From contig NC_052017.1 in NCBI RefSeq assembly GCF_015832195.1, positions 72,975,801-73,039,800 on the forward strand: DNA of 64,000 nucleotides, in the 5' to 3' direction. This document shows positions 1 through 13,200 of this stretch, in pieces. The position numbers and the translations under genes were made by a program. The DNA comes from Motacilla alba alba. Lineage: Eukaryota > Chordata > Aves > Passeriformes > Motacillidae. The stretch's first letter is position 1, and each line of letters begins with the position of its first letter. Under the pieces are notes generated by a model. It ran no database searches. It saw only the letters and a program-made list of their open reading frames with translations, and had not been told where the DNA came from.

Positions 1-844
1 TGGAAGATTCATTCAGGATGTTCATTGTAACTGTGAGCAAGTCAACAAACATATCAGAAAAAAAAAGTTAGGAAACCTTAAAATACATACATAAAATACA
101 ATAAATCTGTTCCATGAATATCAGGAACATTTAAAGATATTTTTTAATTAAGGTTCCAAATAAGCAGTTGGCTCCTGTTGGCTGATTAAATAGAGACATT
201 TAGTTTCTCTGTTACCCTTGTTGGTCTAGATTACATTAATTGCTGGCCTCAAGCTCCCTTAGGTATTCTGCCTTGTGGCTGTCTACCAAAAAGCTTGGAA
301 ACCTGTCAGATTTCAGAACTATAGCATTTCACACTATTTACTCCACACACTCATCTCCCTGCCTCTTCCTCACTCCCTCTTCCAATCCATATCTAAGCCA
401 AAATATAACCCATTTACAGTCTCATGCCATAGTTTCTCTCCTGCTCCAGGACTCCATTTACCCAAACACATTTATATTCAGCCAATCAGCTACTGACTGA
501 AATGAAAATGTTGTAGATTGGCAAGAAGATAACTTCACTCTGAAAAACGAACTCATGGACTCCTTTGAGTGCCATGGAATTTTTCTCCTAAACCTCTTTT
601 ACTACTACTGTGCATTAATTTTAATGCCAGAAAAATAAACATGTTTACTGCAAAGTGTGCAGACTGCTGGTGAGGATGGACTTCACAGTTCCCAGTGGAG
701 ACTCTCCATACGTACAAGTGCCCTGATGGTTACGTGCTCCAAACTGTGGTCTAATGTGGCAGCCCTGTTCCCAGTATGTTCCCAGCTCAAAGGTCAAGGG
801 ATAGGAATATTCCATGTTCAGCTCTCCTGAGGCCATGCCTGGGA
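1..844. other. Unique AT-rich sequence, no gene seen
   Basis: No recognisable repeat, RNA gene or exon. Reading frames here are short (86 codons or fewer), rich in Ser, Leu and His, and show no domain. Confidence 0.6.
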
Positions 845-1277
845 TACTGAGCCCAGTTCAACTAGAGGACCACAAGTGCAGTAGGGGTCTGGAGCATCTG
901 GCTTGAAAGGAGAGGCTGAGGCATGTGGATTTGCCTAGTCTGGAGAAAAGAAGGTTATGAGGGATGAAGCCTTCAACTACCTATGAATGTGTACTGAGAA
1001 AAGTGTCTTGGAGGTACACTGTGAAAAGACAAGATTTAACTGCTGCAAGTTGCAAAAGGGAAATTCTGATTAAATGGAAGGAAAATATTTTGTAAAGAAT
1101 GTAAAGCACTGAAACAGCTTGTCTAGAGACATTTTTGAATCTCTTTCCATGGATATGGTTAAAAGTTGGTCAAGGGCTTGAATAACCCAATTTGAATTTG
1201 AGATTGCCACTGCACTTAGCAGGTGACCGCCCAGGCTTCCTTCCCAAGCTCCCCTCCCCTGTGATTCTGTGTTTCCT
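845..1277 (+). mobile_element. CR1: Old CR1 LINE, 3' part, 5'-truncated
   Basis: The order of diagnostic CR1 stretches is kept: the 'ggtctggagcatctgg' block, 'agtctggagaaaagaagg', the 'aaacagcttgtctagagac' block, and a tail containing 'gtgattctgtg' near 1260-1272. These correspond to the last part of ORF2 and the 3' UTR. Many substitutions and small indels show an old copy. The ORF is broken. CR1 is the dominant bird LINE and is usually 5'-truncated like this one. Confidence 0.8.
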
Positions 1278-1726
1278 CCTCGTGTTCTATTCCATGGGAG
1301 TAGGGAGCAGCCTAAAATATTTTAATTTAGTGCATTTAATCCTGTAAATATGTTAAAAAATGCTTCTAGATGAAATATTACAAAGGCTATCAGATACTGG
1401 ACTCTGCATCTCCTACTAAAGAGGTTGTCTAGAGCTGATTACATGGTAGAAGACTGTGGAAAAATGAGCTGAAGGATGGTAAAACAGGCTTTGAATTTAT
1501 TACTGAGAAGCTATACTGACAATTTAGATACCCAATCCTGCTACTATGTCCATTTCAGAGAGGTGCTTGAACTTGGTGTGAATTTTCCTTGCACCAAGTA
1601 AAATCTTACAAGCCACTTTAAATTTAGCCCTGCAGGAAGAATATTGTAGTAACACATTTGGAAATGACAGGTACATAAATAATTGTGGTGATGGTTATAT
1701 CAGTAAGGATGTTGATCTTGTAGTTG

Positions 1727-1743
1727 TTTTTTTTTTTTTTTTT
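1727..1743. repeat. Poly(T) run, 17 nt
   Basis: Uninterrupted T run, followed by a T-rich and then an A-rich stretch. No retroposed body was recognised on the side where a minus-strand poly(A)-tailed copy would lie. Confidence 0.9.
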
Positions 1744-2889
1744 CTTTTTAATAAGGGTTTAAAGTAAAAAAGAAAAAACAACAACAAAAAAACTGAGATA
1801 GAAAATATACTAAATTACATTTTCAAAATGGAAAGAGGATCACAGAATCCCATTACTATGTTTTCATTGAAAATCAATGTAGCTGCACATTATTTATTTA
1901 AAAAAATAATATTACCCAGTCAGAAGATAGAAGAAAAAATAAATTTCTTATTAAGTCAGTGGCATTTGAAGCATTGGCATATGCAAAGTTTTATTTGAAT
2001 GAAATAATGTATGAATGAAATAATGGCAGTGGTCGTTGAGCAACTTTTTGCCTATTTTGCCTTTTTGCCCTCCTACTAAGCATGAGCCAGCTCTACAATC
2101 AAAGTAATAACTAGCAAATAAAGAAAAAAATTCCCCAAACACATAAGCGAAATCAATTATAACGTTTATGTCATTATACTGATATAATTTGAAAATCATA
2201 AACTATGAGTTCAAAAACTGGAAATTAATTTAAACTTGGGTTTCAAAAATGGATCTACAAAAGCCTCTCATTATTAAAAAATGCCTTAATAGCACAAAAT
2301 ACTTTTCCATATGTGGATAAATTAAGCAAAGCTGTATTAAATAATAAATAAGGAAACAAAATAGTGCTGCTGTACTAGATAACTGAAAATGTACACTTTA
2401 AAGAGAGGTACTATAAGTGCGGATGTGACACATTATGACAATGGAACAGCAGTGATTGATATTAAAATGTGTGCACACCTAAATGCATGTTTCAAGTGAT
2501 TTCCATTAATATAGTCAGTAAGAACAAGAGTCACTCCAATATATTTCAGCTAAAAAATGTTTCAACTCACTGTCAGTAATGTCATTCCCAACACACTGCT
2601 AAAAACTAAGTCAGTAGCTACTCCTACAATACCCTTGCCTCAGGTTAGAATAACTATGAAATTATCGGTCTTTCTGTATTGCAGGATGCAAGATAGCTTG
2701 GGTTGGAAACAAATGAATGCAGCTGAGACTGCACTAGCTAGTTTTTTAAGCCAGCATTTATGTATTTCCTACTCAGTAAAATCAGGGAATTATGCACTTA
2801 CCCTCTGGCTCTGCTTGCACCTGTGGTTGTTCATTATTATGATGTCCTTCTTTACCTTAGTAGATAGACTGTAATTTAAAAAAAGTTTT

Positions 2890-2974
2890 ACCTTAAGGGC
2901 CCTAGGCAATGTTCTGGCAACGATGGGGCCCCCTGCAACATGGGTAAGTGTGCTGCTAGTACTAGCAGTTCTTC
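2890..2974. other. Short GC-rich exon-like patch (uncertain)
   Basis: A GC-rich stretch in AT-rich surroundings. On the plus strand it ends at 'aacatgg' followed by 'gtaagtgtg', a strong donor-like site at 2942. On the minus strand the other edge reads 'cttaag' then 'gtaaaa', a weaker donor-like site, with an open frame across the patch. Neither strand has a convincing polypyrimidine tract and acceptor. I do not recognise the peptide in either orientation. It may be a small exon, a conserved non-coding element or chance. Confidence 0.2.
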
Positions 2975-5337
2975 CTAATTGCACTTAGTCTGATGAACCA
3001 TGAGAACCTCTGCAATTTTCACTTTTTTTCTTATTCCATTAGGTTTGACTGAATCTTGCTACTTACAGTATATTAATTTATGCCTGTTGAGTATTTAGAT
3101 CATACTGAAGTGTTTAGTCCAACAAAATTTGCAATTACATAATAATCAATGTTTACAATGTTTAAAAAATACAACAAATCACAAATTTCAGAGTAATTTG
3201 CTATTTAAAAGTAAGCTAGTAGGTTTTTTTCCTACATTCTGTAAAATAGTGGATTAGCAGCAGAAGCAATACTGGTGGCAGAGTTGAAATTTTAGCATCC
3301 AGACACCACTGAATTTCAGAAATTAGGACATTAATGTACACATGCAACGGTGTGCACAAGTAAAGTGAAACTCTGGCTCTAATGAAGTCATTATGAATAA
3401 GGTAAAGTGCCAGAATTTCAACAAATAGCTATAAAACCTCTCCAAGGTAAGAGCGATTCAAGTGGTTAATATTATATCTGAACTGTAGCTGTATGGAGTA
3501 GTTGTTGACACAGTAGAAGGTAAATGCAAAAAAAACTTTGTAATTGTTACTTGTCATTCAATACATGACAGCCAGGTACAGCATCTTTTACCATATTTGA
3601 TCTTCATATTTTTATCCTGTCATGGCAAAACAACAGTCTTGATTCAGGGTTAAATTTCTTACACCTGGTAAAGTCTTAAAAAACACTGGTAGAAAGAAAA
3701 CATTTGGTTTTTTACAGCATACTCTTTGTAGTACAGAGTTTGAAAACAGGGCCCTGTCACGCTGATCACTGCACAAACATAGAAGAGAGCGATTGCTTTT
3801 GAATGAATTACAAACTAAAGAGAAAATACAGTCTTATTCAGAGGGAGAGGACAATAAAATAGAAGTGCTTTGGAACAGAATAGTGAAAAAATATTCTGCT
3901 CACTACAAAAATTTACTTATTTGCGGGTGGAACATACTGAATGCCTACTTTCCTACGTGTGCTTTCAAGTTGAAATATTAAAATAAATTTAAGAACAACA
4001 AAACTATTTTTTTGTCTCTATTTGTTCAGCTATGTTCACTGTCAAATTCTTAACCACCATTTTTTTCAATTGGATTTTCATCCACAATTTTTGGTCAAAT
4101 GGTAGGAAATCTTAGCATAACCAGGTAATTTTCCAAATCCTGAAACAGGACATATTCTAGGAAAGAGATACAATTATTATGTTTTCAGTTTAAAATATTC
4201 TAAATAACAAAAAAAAAAAAAAAATCCCAACCAAGGAAGGAAACCATAAAATTTATATGAATTAAAACCACAGTGACCATGGCAAATTTTTCAATGGAGA
4301 GTCCATTTTTTTGCAGACTAAATAATGACTTTTCCTTTTTGCATAAATGTATTTAAAATAGATCTTGAGATCTTGGACACCTTTTAGTTTCAGACAAACT
4401 TTGCAGAAGTTGTATTTATACAGGCAGTGTTGACTGCTTTGAAGTAAAATGTATTTAACGTTTTTCAAATTTAAATATCTTTCTCACTCAGCAGCTTTAG
4501 TTATGCACCCTCCCAGTTAAGACCAAAAGTTTAATTTGACTTTCATCTTGAAACACTAATGGCATTAGTGACACAGAAACAAGCCTGAACTCTTTTAGTA
4601 AGCTGGATGAGAGTCATTGGTATCTTCTGTCAAAGGCAAACCACTAGAGCTTCTAAATCCATGGAAATAAATATATTCTCACCATGATACTATTAATCTA
4701 ATCAGGGGAGCCATCAGAGGTCCCAGAAGTACATCTAAAGAGCAGAATGGAAACTTGTCAGGCATTTCGGCAACAATATGCTCATGACAGCACCACTAAA
4801 CCTGATCTGTGTTCTGGGTACAATGTTTGTCACGTTGTGTGTTTATAAGTGAGGGATATTACAGTTACCTCATATCCATCTTTCCCATCATAATTTCAAA
4901 GGTTTTTAGTCAGCCCTAGCAAATCATGTAGACAGTTGATATTTTTATTATAACATTCACATGCAGTCCTTTGCTTTCTAGAAATGAAAGGATCACTTTT
5001 CAAGGAGTAATCAGTTTTACGTCTCTCAGTCAAAAAAGATTAGTAAAATTGTGGCCGCTGATCTTGAAAGACTGAAGGATATGACTCCTTCTTTGTCTTG
5101 CTCTACCCCAAAATTCCCATTTTATATAAATCTCTGAAATCTTAAAGGATTTTATATGGAACCAAATCAGAAATTTAAAGGAGTAAAAATTCTTTTTTGA
5201 GATTAATGTGTTTCAGATATGCTTCAGGACTAGCTTTTTATCTGAAACTTGAAGTAAGAGTTTTAAAACCCCTTCTAGGCTAAAATGAGAAGTAAAATAA
5301 GAGTATGAAAATAAATTGCTAAAAATGCTCATTTAAG

Positions 5338-5363
5338 AAAAACCAAACCAAACCAAACCAAAC
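5338..5363 (+). repeat. (AAACC)n microsatellite
   Basis: About five AAACC units, followed by A-rich low-complexity sequence to about 5405. Confidence 0.9.
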
Positions 5364-6504
5364 AAATGAAAAAAAAAACCCCAACAAACCAAATACAAAA
5401 CAAATGAAGAAAGATGTTCCCCTGAAAACACTCATGACCACTTTAGCCCTGAATGCCACTAGTTCTTCAGCTGTTACTAGCAAATCTTGTGTGTCAAAAG
5501 CCAGTTACTTGAGCAAAGACATTAAATTCAGAGGCTGAAAAGTGAGGTTACATAAACTGCATAGTTTTTAATGAAAGAATTATAAGACTATGACATGGTA
5601 GCAACAGCACTGGTTTCTGGGATGGATGGTGTGAAGAAATTAAACTTTGTTATCCTTGGAGTATAGTCTGGCTACATGGGGTTATTGTAGATGTTTGAAA
5701 GGTGTTTTCTTTAAGATGACCTACAAGGGTGACCACAAACAAGTGACTGCAGATCAGGAAAATTAAAATGTGAGCATCTGCACCAAAAATAAGGCTGCAT
5801 GTCTTTAAAATACCATATATTGTCAGGTTTCTGACTTAGGTATTTGAAGTTGAAGAGCATGATCTATGAAGCAGTGCAGCAGACAAAGCGGGGAAGGAGT
5901 CCCATTCAGTGGAATTGTTGGAAGATTCTAACACTGCTTAGAAAACACAAGCCTTTTTCTAGTTCAACTGTTCTAGTTGTCAATTTACAGAACTTCAGGT
6001 GCTGAAACAGAAGAACCAGTGTGTGCACTATAAATATATTAATGTATTCCTTCTGGAAATTGAGATTGGAAGTATTCTTGATAGAGACTTACTTAAATAT
6101 CTGGTTTTAGATAGGCCATAAACAGGTCTTATAAGCATGTCCTCATAAACAGGAGGATGAAGTGTGGCAAAGAAAGTAAAATAAAGAAGCCAAAGTAGCC
6201 CTCTTGTATTTGTCAGACAGAGACCATTTTGAAGTTTTGCAAATTATTTTTAAGCTGAATGTCTGTCTACAGCTGCACACAGTTCTACAGGAAATGTTTT
6301 GTTTGGTTGGTTTTTTTCTTTTTTTTTTAAAGTACTGAAGTAACAAAAAGAAAGTCAAACTCTGACTAAACATGTTATGATGAATAGCTCTTCAGTCAAT
6401 TCACAGGAACATGTACTTAATAAAAAAACAGAGACCCAAAATATAATTTGTGACATAGAATTCCAGAAAAGAAGAATAATAATTTTCAATGTGAGGCCAC
6501 TGTT

Positions 6505-6536
<32 letters not shown>
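6505..6536 (+). repeat. (TTG)n microsatellite
   Basis: About 10.7 uninterrupted TTG units. On the minus strand this reads as a Thr run in a spurious 67-codon frame. Confidence 0.95.
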
Positions 6537-8005
6537 AACAAAATGAAATTCAGCTGAAAATATATTTTATTTATGCAAAACTTGACAGTGACTGTAGGAT
6601 ACAATTTTCCAGGTGTTCAAAAGCGATCAAGTGGAAGTGAAGTGCAATACAAGAGGAAAATGGTTTCATCTTTTCTCTCATATATGGTGAATGTTTTTTT
6701 CTAAATGTTTAGACTATATATTCTTTTGTAGGATCCTTCTCTTTGTGTGTCTAATCTGTAACTGTTAGTGACACATTAATGAATGGATAACAACACAATA
6801 TGCTTATATACTGGCCCTGGTGTTATGTTTGAGGATTTCAAACTTTTCTTCACTATCTGCTTGCATGATCACTATTTTCCAAGTGTTTTTCTCTTTTCTG
6901 AATAGTTTTCAACTATTAATGTTCTTATTCAACTCTCAACCATACATCAATGAAAAAAAGCCTTAGAATAGAATAAATTCTGTCATGCACAAGTCATACA
7001 TTCCCTCATGCTTGAATTATTTCTAACCCTATTCTAATATAATTAACTGCTTATCTGACATTATTTTATAATAGCATTATGATACATTTGATTTAAAAAA
7101 GGTTCAAATAAATTAATTTGAAATCTGCTTTCAAAGAAACCAATAGTTAAGACCACCTCTGTACTGAGATACACAGATTTACACCTCTTTCCCTCACAAA
7201 AAAGAGTTCTCTACCTCGCCTACTTCTTCCCTTGTTTGGGGTAGGAAGTTCTGAGACAGAAAATTTCTTCCAATTTTACAATTGACAAAACAGGAGAAAG
7301 TGATTTAAAAATTCTCTACAGAAGAGCCATACACTTCCTCTATACTTTTTCTAATACTATCAAGTCTCCAGGATAAGGAATCATTATACATCAGTCAACT
7401 AGCATTTTTTTCTCCATACGGGCCTCTCCAGTTTTTATACCCATTTACCTTAAAGGAAAGGTAACTTGTAGTGCTTTATTTATCGACCTATTATTAAATC
7501 GTCTTCAGACTAGAGAAATCTCATCTGTTTTTCCAGATTAGTTTTCTCTAAGAGAGTAGAATGGGAGATTCAGTGATGAACCCTCACCTCTCAGTTCCTT
7601 CTTATCTTGGGAATTTGAGTTAATACAATTCTGGTTTCTGTATCTCTTCTTCCATTTTTTTTAGATGGTAAGAAGTTGAACTTCTCATTTTGCTGCGTCT
7701 TCCCTAACCTTGGAAGTGTTTTTCTGCCAGTATTTAATCATTATCTATGGCAAAAAGCTGTCTTTCCTTTCCCTATAGGCATTTTGCTTTCCTGAAACAC
7801 TGTTGTTTTTTTTTGACAAAATGTTAGATACGGTGAAGTCATATTAGGAAAAGGAAAAAAAAAAAAAAGTAAAAGCCATATATTTAATATAATAAAGTAT
7901 GATTGCCTTCCATGCTAATTCAAAGCAAGGATCAAAGTAAGCTTATCATGATTAGGATTCTTAAATTTTTGACTTCTTATTTCATCTTCACCTATTATCT
8001 CCTTT

Positions 8006-8146
8006 GAGAAATAATTTGATATTTGAAAGCATGATGCTTAAAATACCAAGGTCATGGGTTCAATCTCTGTATGGGCCATTTACTTTAGTTGAACTCAGTG
8101 ATCTTTGTGGGTCCCCTCAAACTCAGAATATTCCATGACTTATACA
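8006..8146 (+). mobile_element. TguSINE1: tRNA-Ile-derived SINE with CR1-like tail (TguSINE1-like)
   Basis: The first half follows the 3' half of tRNA-Ile: 'gcatgatgct' (tRNA GCGTGGTGCT), 'ccaaggtcatgggttcaatc' with a B box, and 'gtatgggcca' as the acceptor 3' strand. Next comes a short linker, then a CR1-type tail: 'cagtgatctttgtgggtccc' and 'actcagaatattccatgac'. This tRNA-Ile head plus CR1-like tail is the arrangement I remember for TguSINE1, found in the zebra finch and other songbirds. The A-box region is eroded and the copy is old, so it is not a functional tRNA gene. The 5' boundary is approximate. Confidence 0.85.
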
Positions 8147-11100
8147 CACTTACTCAAAATCACAGTGTTTACACTGTTCAGTCAAGGACGAGGAAAAGAG
8201 AAAAAAAACACCAAAAAAGCTCTCATAGAATGTTGCACTCTACATACCAGGTAAATTAAAACATCCAAACGAGAATAGTCCCATGCTCCCTTTCATAAAA
8301 TGATGAGTATACTGCAATTATCGATTATTAATATTCCCAGTTAGTCTTAGCAGACACTAGATAACATTTCTCTTCTCTGAGTAATTAGAAAGGCTGATCT
8401 CATATAGTTGAAGTATTTAGCAATTTTCTTTCAAAATCCCTCAGAATTCCTCAGTAAAGGTGTTTTTTAACAAAATTTCCTGCCACCAGGCAGTAGTGAA
8501 AAGCTGTGCAATTCACAACAGTAGCAATTTTCTTAATAAATCACAGAAGTTACATATACTTTCAAGACAGAATAAGCCTCCAGAGCCTATACAACAGTCT
8601 CATTTAAGAAGCTGATATCTAGGTGTTTGCTCCAGTTCAGCCTAAGGGGAGTCTGATCTTCCTCCTTGATCATTGGTAAGACTATTCTAATAATTTGGCA
8701 GAAATAGTGAGAGAACTGGAGACTGTCTTCTCCCCAGTATTTTTTACCGTGAGGGATTGGAATTCTTGAAAACAATGAAAGAAAAGAAAAATTTAGAAAA
8801 AAATCATTTTGTCCAGTTGTTACTACACTCACTCAGAGGAAGAAGAATGATATTTTTACTTGTGATCTCAGGACTTCTTCTGAATTTTTAAATTATAAAG
8901 TAATTGGCTAAAAAATGTAAATATATATAGGGACCCAAACACAGGTGATTTCCTCAGAAGCAAGGAATGTGTTTACATTCTGCTACAGAAATATGTTTTT
9001 GCCAATTCTTTTTGCCTTTCCTACCAACCATTTCTCCATTACCAAAAGGGGACAAGTTGAATACTTATCTTCAGGAAACAGTTCCAGTTAATGCCATTCT
9101 GTCTGAAAATCCAATCTTACCAGCTGTGTCAGTCCTACATTAGTTGTGGTTGATAGGATTTCTAGGTAAGTCAGTAACAGGAAACTTGAGCTCTGGGCAG
9201 GTTTACAGATGTGCCATGTTTCCCACTTTCTAACAGGAAACATTGAAATCCTGAGGTACAGCATGGTTTCTGTGTGTGACCAAATGTGCTGTGCAGATCT
9301 TAATCTTAGAGAGACTAAAATTCAACTGAGATAGATTAAGACCTGAGACAGAGTTGTCAAGTCCAAAAGCTATACAGTGTGCTGGAAAAAAAAAAAAAGC
9401 AGACTCCCATAGGAACCCGGCACAGTAGCAGCCATAACATTTTCCCATGGTAACAGGAATAACACCAAACACACTCCTTTTCTTATTTCTTTTTCACCTT
9501 TGCCTCTTGACGTAGTAAATGTTTTAGGTAAAGAGTGATATATTCTATACACATGTAGTACATTCAATATAAGGAATACCACCTTCATCTGAGAAATCCA
9601 GAAAGGATTATGATAAATACAAGCAAAGTAATTATATTGTGAATAAAAAGTGTCCAGTATTCAGTTTTCACCAAATATTATTAACCTTTTTTCCACCTAG
9701 CTTTTAAAGCACACAATTGCAACAATACCAGTCACATTAAACAAATGGTAAATGGTCTGTTTCTCTCAAAAGTAAATCAAATTAATAATAGTTCTGCATA
9801 TTTGACAGGCAGAACTGAGATTGACTTTTTTCTTGTCAAAGAATGTAGTTTATAGGTTGGAAAATATTTTAAGAATTGTAAATAAAACAATTCAAGTAAA
9901 TCAATACACAAAAATATTTTAAAAAACACCCACCCCAGCACTGCAGTTGTTTTACATTTATGCTCTACTTCCCTACTATGAGATGTGAAAGTCTTAGAGT
10001 TGTCTTCAGTTCACTGGTTGTGTCTCCCCAGCACTGTCACTCCTTATTAAGTATTGAAGTTCCCCCACATTCAAATTCATACTGTATTAATTTCTACCTG
10101 AGTAATATTCTTATCTGCCTGAGAACCAAATATTTGCAGTCTTCACTGAAGAATTGCCAAAGAAGAATAGACTGAACAGGTTATGTCTTCATGGAATTGT
10201 ACTTCCTTCAATCTTTAATGTGGTCTGATCTTGCAACACATTCTGTGTGTAATAAGGCCTCAAACCTCATGTCTTTGCACATTAAACAATCAGACAAGGT
10301 GACCTCAGTACTTTTTAATTTAATCTCTCTTTATGTAGGCATTAAATGTAAATCCAATTTTCATTTCCAGCTCCTAATTATCAATAAAATATTGAGTTTG
10401 CATAATAATTCAAAGATTAGTGGAAGCAGAAGAGAGAAAATGCATGTTAAAATACTTAACCTATCTTCATTCTCTGTGAACTATATCATTCCAGTCCACT
10501 GAGTGCAAGGTTTCCCAAGTTATTATATGTGGCAGTGATTAGATAAGCCAGTAATACCTGTGATAAGGTAACTCAAAGAAAAAAAAAAGACAATAAAATA
10601 ATTTTTAGCTGAAAATTTCTGGAGAACTGTGAGGTTACACACCTTTCTGGTGTAAAAATACCTTGTCAGAGATATACTGTAAAATAAAATATAAGATGCT
10701 AAATTCAGAATCAACTGTCTGTTTTGTACTGCTACTGTACATACTGAAGATTTGTGGAGCTTCTCCTAATTGTGTTCATCTGAATTCAATGCTCCATCTG
10801 GATAGATTACATAGTCGTGTAAACAACCCTGTGAACATTTCCTCTTCCATAGTATTAATCAGTTCATTGTAAAAGGAATATTCTCAGATCTGAGTTGTAC
10901 AAGAGTAATGCAGAAAAACTTCAAGCTGCTTGCCCAGACTTGGGCTCCACAGGAGCTGAGTGTTGGTTGTTCACAAAGACCCAATGTGTGACTGATGAAT
11001 AGAGCCCTTTAGCTTCAAGGGAGTAATGCTCAGCAGGAGCGAAACTCTTCTCATGTTCAAAGTGTTTCCAATCTGTTTCTTTTTCTCCACAGCATGTTCT

Positions 11101-11639
11101 GTCACTCTTTCACTCTGTCAATCCAGATGGGAAGACAAACATAGACAAAGCAAGTAGACATGCAGAATTTGGCTCCTGTTTAACCAGCAGAAATATCCAC
11201 TGGAGCCAAATGGAAACTATACATTTTGGTTCCTTTGGTTTCATACATTTTCAGACTACACAAGATGTAAGGTTCCAATCAAAAATTCCAACACATGAGT
11301 AATTCTTTTAGCATTTTCTGTTTTCTTTCAATCTTGCTTTTGTTTGATGACTGTTTTCAGAAATAGACATTCGAAGCCTGTAGGCAGGCACATATTTATG
11401 CATGGAAGAAAGATGTAAAACAGCAAGTACTTTGTTCTGCAAATTACTGAAAACACATAGGCTAAAGAAACAACAAATCTTAATGAGCATTTAATTTTTC
11501 TTTTTTTTGACAACAAGAGATACCTCATGAAGGAGGAAACAAGGCAAAAGATGATCTATTTCAAGTGTATATGCACAAATGTCTGTACATGAGGAAGTAT
11601 CAAGAGGAAATAGATATTTGTATGTAGTCCAAAAAATCT
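8147..11639. other. Unique AT-rich sequence, no gene seen
   Basis: No exon-like structure or clear transposable element. An A run lies at 9385-9397. Around 9855 there is a faint 'ggttggaaaatattt' resembling a minus-strand CR1 end, but it is too weak to call. Confidence 0.5.
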
Positions 11640-12770
11640 ATGAGGTTATTGGAAGAACTGAGATAGAATTAGGTAGCTCACACAGCCTAAGTAAAGTTAG
11701 AGACAGGTGCAAGATATTCAGGGAAGACAAAATTAGGGGATTGTGCTATGTGTAAAGAAACCTAAAATGTGTGATGTCTTTCCGAATGGTAGCCAGTGAT
11801 CTAGCTGAGAACTCATGGAACAGGATACAAAAATAGGTCAGTGAGTGTGATAGCATGGTGGGGATATGTTACAAACCACAGTTTAGGCCAAAGCATTCTT
11901 TAAATTGCCTGAAGATATCGGGATCACCAGCTCATGTTCATGAGGATCTTGAACCTTCATGACATCTCCTAGCATAGTAACACTGTGGGAAGGGAGCAGT
12001 CGAGGATATTTCTAGAGGGTGTGAGAAAACAGCTTCTTGATCCAGACACTTGAGCCAATTTGGGATGACACACAGGAGACTGTGCTAGTCCCTAGAAAGC
12101 GGTTGTTTGGGGATATGGTAATCAATGGCAGCCTTGGCTTTACCGAACAAGGAAGAATGAAGCTGAAGGTTTGCACACAGAGTTTTGGTGGTTTTTTTTT
12201 TTTTTTTCAAAAGATGTCAAAAACAGTAAAAGGACTTTTTATTGTGCATTAGTATTAGAAGGCTGAACTAAGAAAATATATGCCTGTTGTTAAATTGGCT
12301 TGATGATTCAGGCACAGAAGACAAAGCAAAGACTGATGTTTTGTATCCAGTATCTTTCTTAGCTCATATTTCACCAACAAAATTTCCCAGGCCTTTGTGC
12401 TCAGACAGTCATCCTTGAATCACTGTTCTCTATTTTCTTGGAAGAACTGTGGAGATCAGGGGAGGTCCACAGCCACAGGAAGTGTTGCACTCACCTTCAA
12501 AGAAGATTGTTCTTAGTGCTGCATGCTGAGAAAATAAGAAACAATTGGCTTAAACTGAAGCAAGGTAGTTTTAAAGAGTGTGTTAGGAAAAACATTTTCA
12601 CTCCAAGTCAGTCAAGTTGTGAAGCATGTTGCCCGAAAAGTGTGTGCAGTCTCCATCTGTAGATTATAAATCCCTGAGCAACATAGTCTGACCCCACAGC
12701 TGACTCTGTTTTGGGTTACACTAGAGACCTCCTGAGTTTCCTCCCAGCCTGAATTGTGCTGAGATTTTTC
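11640..12770 (+). mobile_element. CR1: Old CR1 LINE keeping endonuclease sequence, RT deleted
   Basis: The element reads in CR1 order. 11730-11930 matches the endonuclease region ('gcatggtggggatatgttac'), and 11930-12190 matches its C-terminal part. The encoded GSLGFTEQ at about 12130 stands where CR1 usually has GSLG followed by SDH, so the catalytic SDH motif is lost. 12290-12430 resembles the linker ('aatttcccaggcctttgtgc'). The sequence then jumps directly to the ORF2 end and 3' UTR (12440-12770), so the reverse transcriptase core is missing. A T run at 12190-12207 interrupts it. Frames are broken throughout. Most CR1 copies are short 3' ends, so one reaching into the endonuclease is unusual. 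Confidence 0.75.
12190..12207 (+). repeat. Poly(T) run inside CR1
   Basis: T run within the CR1 endonuclease-linker region. Confidence 0.85.
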
Positions 12771-13200
12771 ATAAAAGCTTTTTTCTTTATGACACTTGAC
12801 CATTTGCCCTAAGAACTGTATTGTCTACCTGCCCAACTACAATTTTTCTCCTCTTTTTGATGTGATGCTGTTTTAGGAGACAATGTAATAAATCAACACA
12901 TGAACAATAGAATCCTACATGTCTTTCCATTGGTCTTTTCAACTCCTCTACAGTAGCTGTACTACATATTGAGAGAGTTAGCTTCCTTTTTAGCACCCTT
13001 GTGCCAGGTATTCTTGGAAAGTTAGACATGAAGCTTCTTGAAACTTTGCTTTCACTTTTTTTGTTAAGCTCACCTCTATGATAGGCAAAGAAAAATGCAT
13101 AATGTATAAAAAATAAAGATAATTTATAATATAATACCCTCAATTTGAATAAAGGCAGGATAAAACTTGCATTAGTTTGTGAAATACCTGAATAAAATAA

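Larger units (their letters stand above)
1278..8005. other. Unique AT-rich sequence with simple repeats
   Basis: No gene or intact transposable element recognised in about 6.7 kb. It contains the T run at 1727, the AAACC and GTT simple repeats listed separately, and a short GC-rich exon-like patch at 2890-2974. The rest shows only short, unconvincing reading frames. Confidence 0.55.

Noticed and set aside
8006..8080. tRNA-Ile gene
   Set aside because: Only the 3' half is well kept, the A-box half is eroded, and it continues into a CR1-type tail. It is a SINE head, not a tRNA gene.
9840..9885. Minus-strand CR1 tail
   Set aside because: Only 'ggttggaaaatattt' fits. The flanking CR1 sequence expected on the right is not there.
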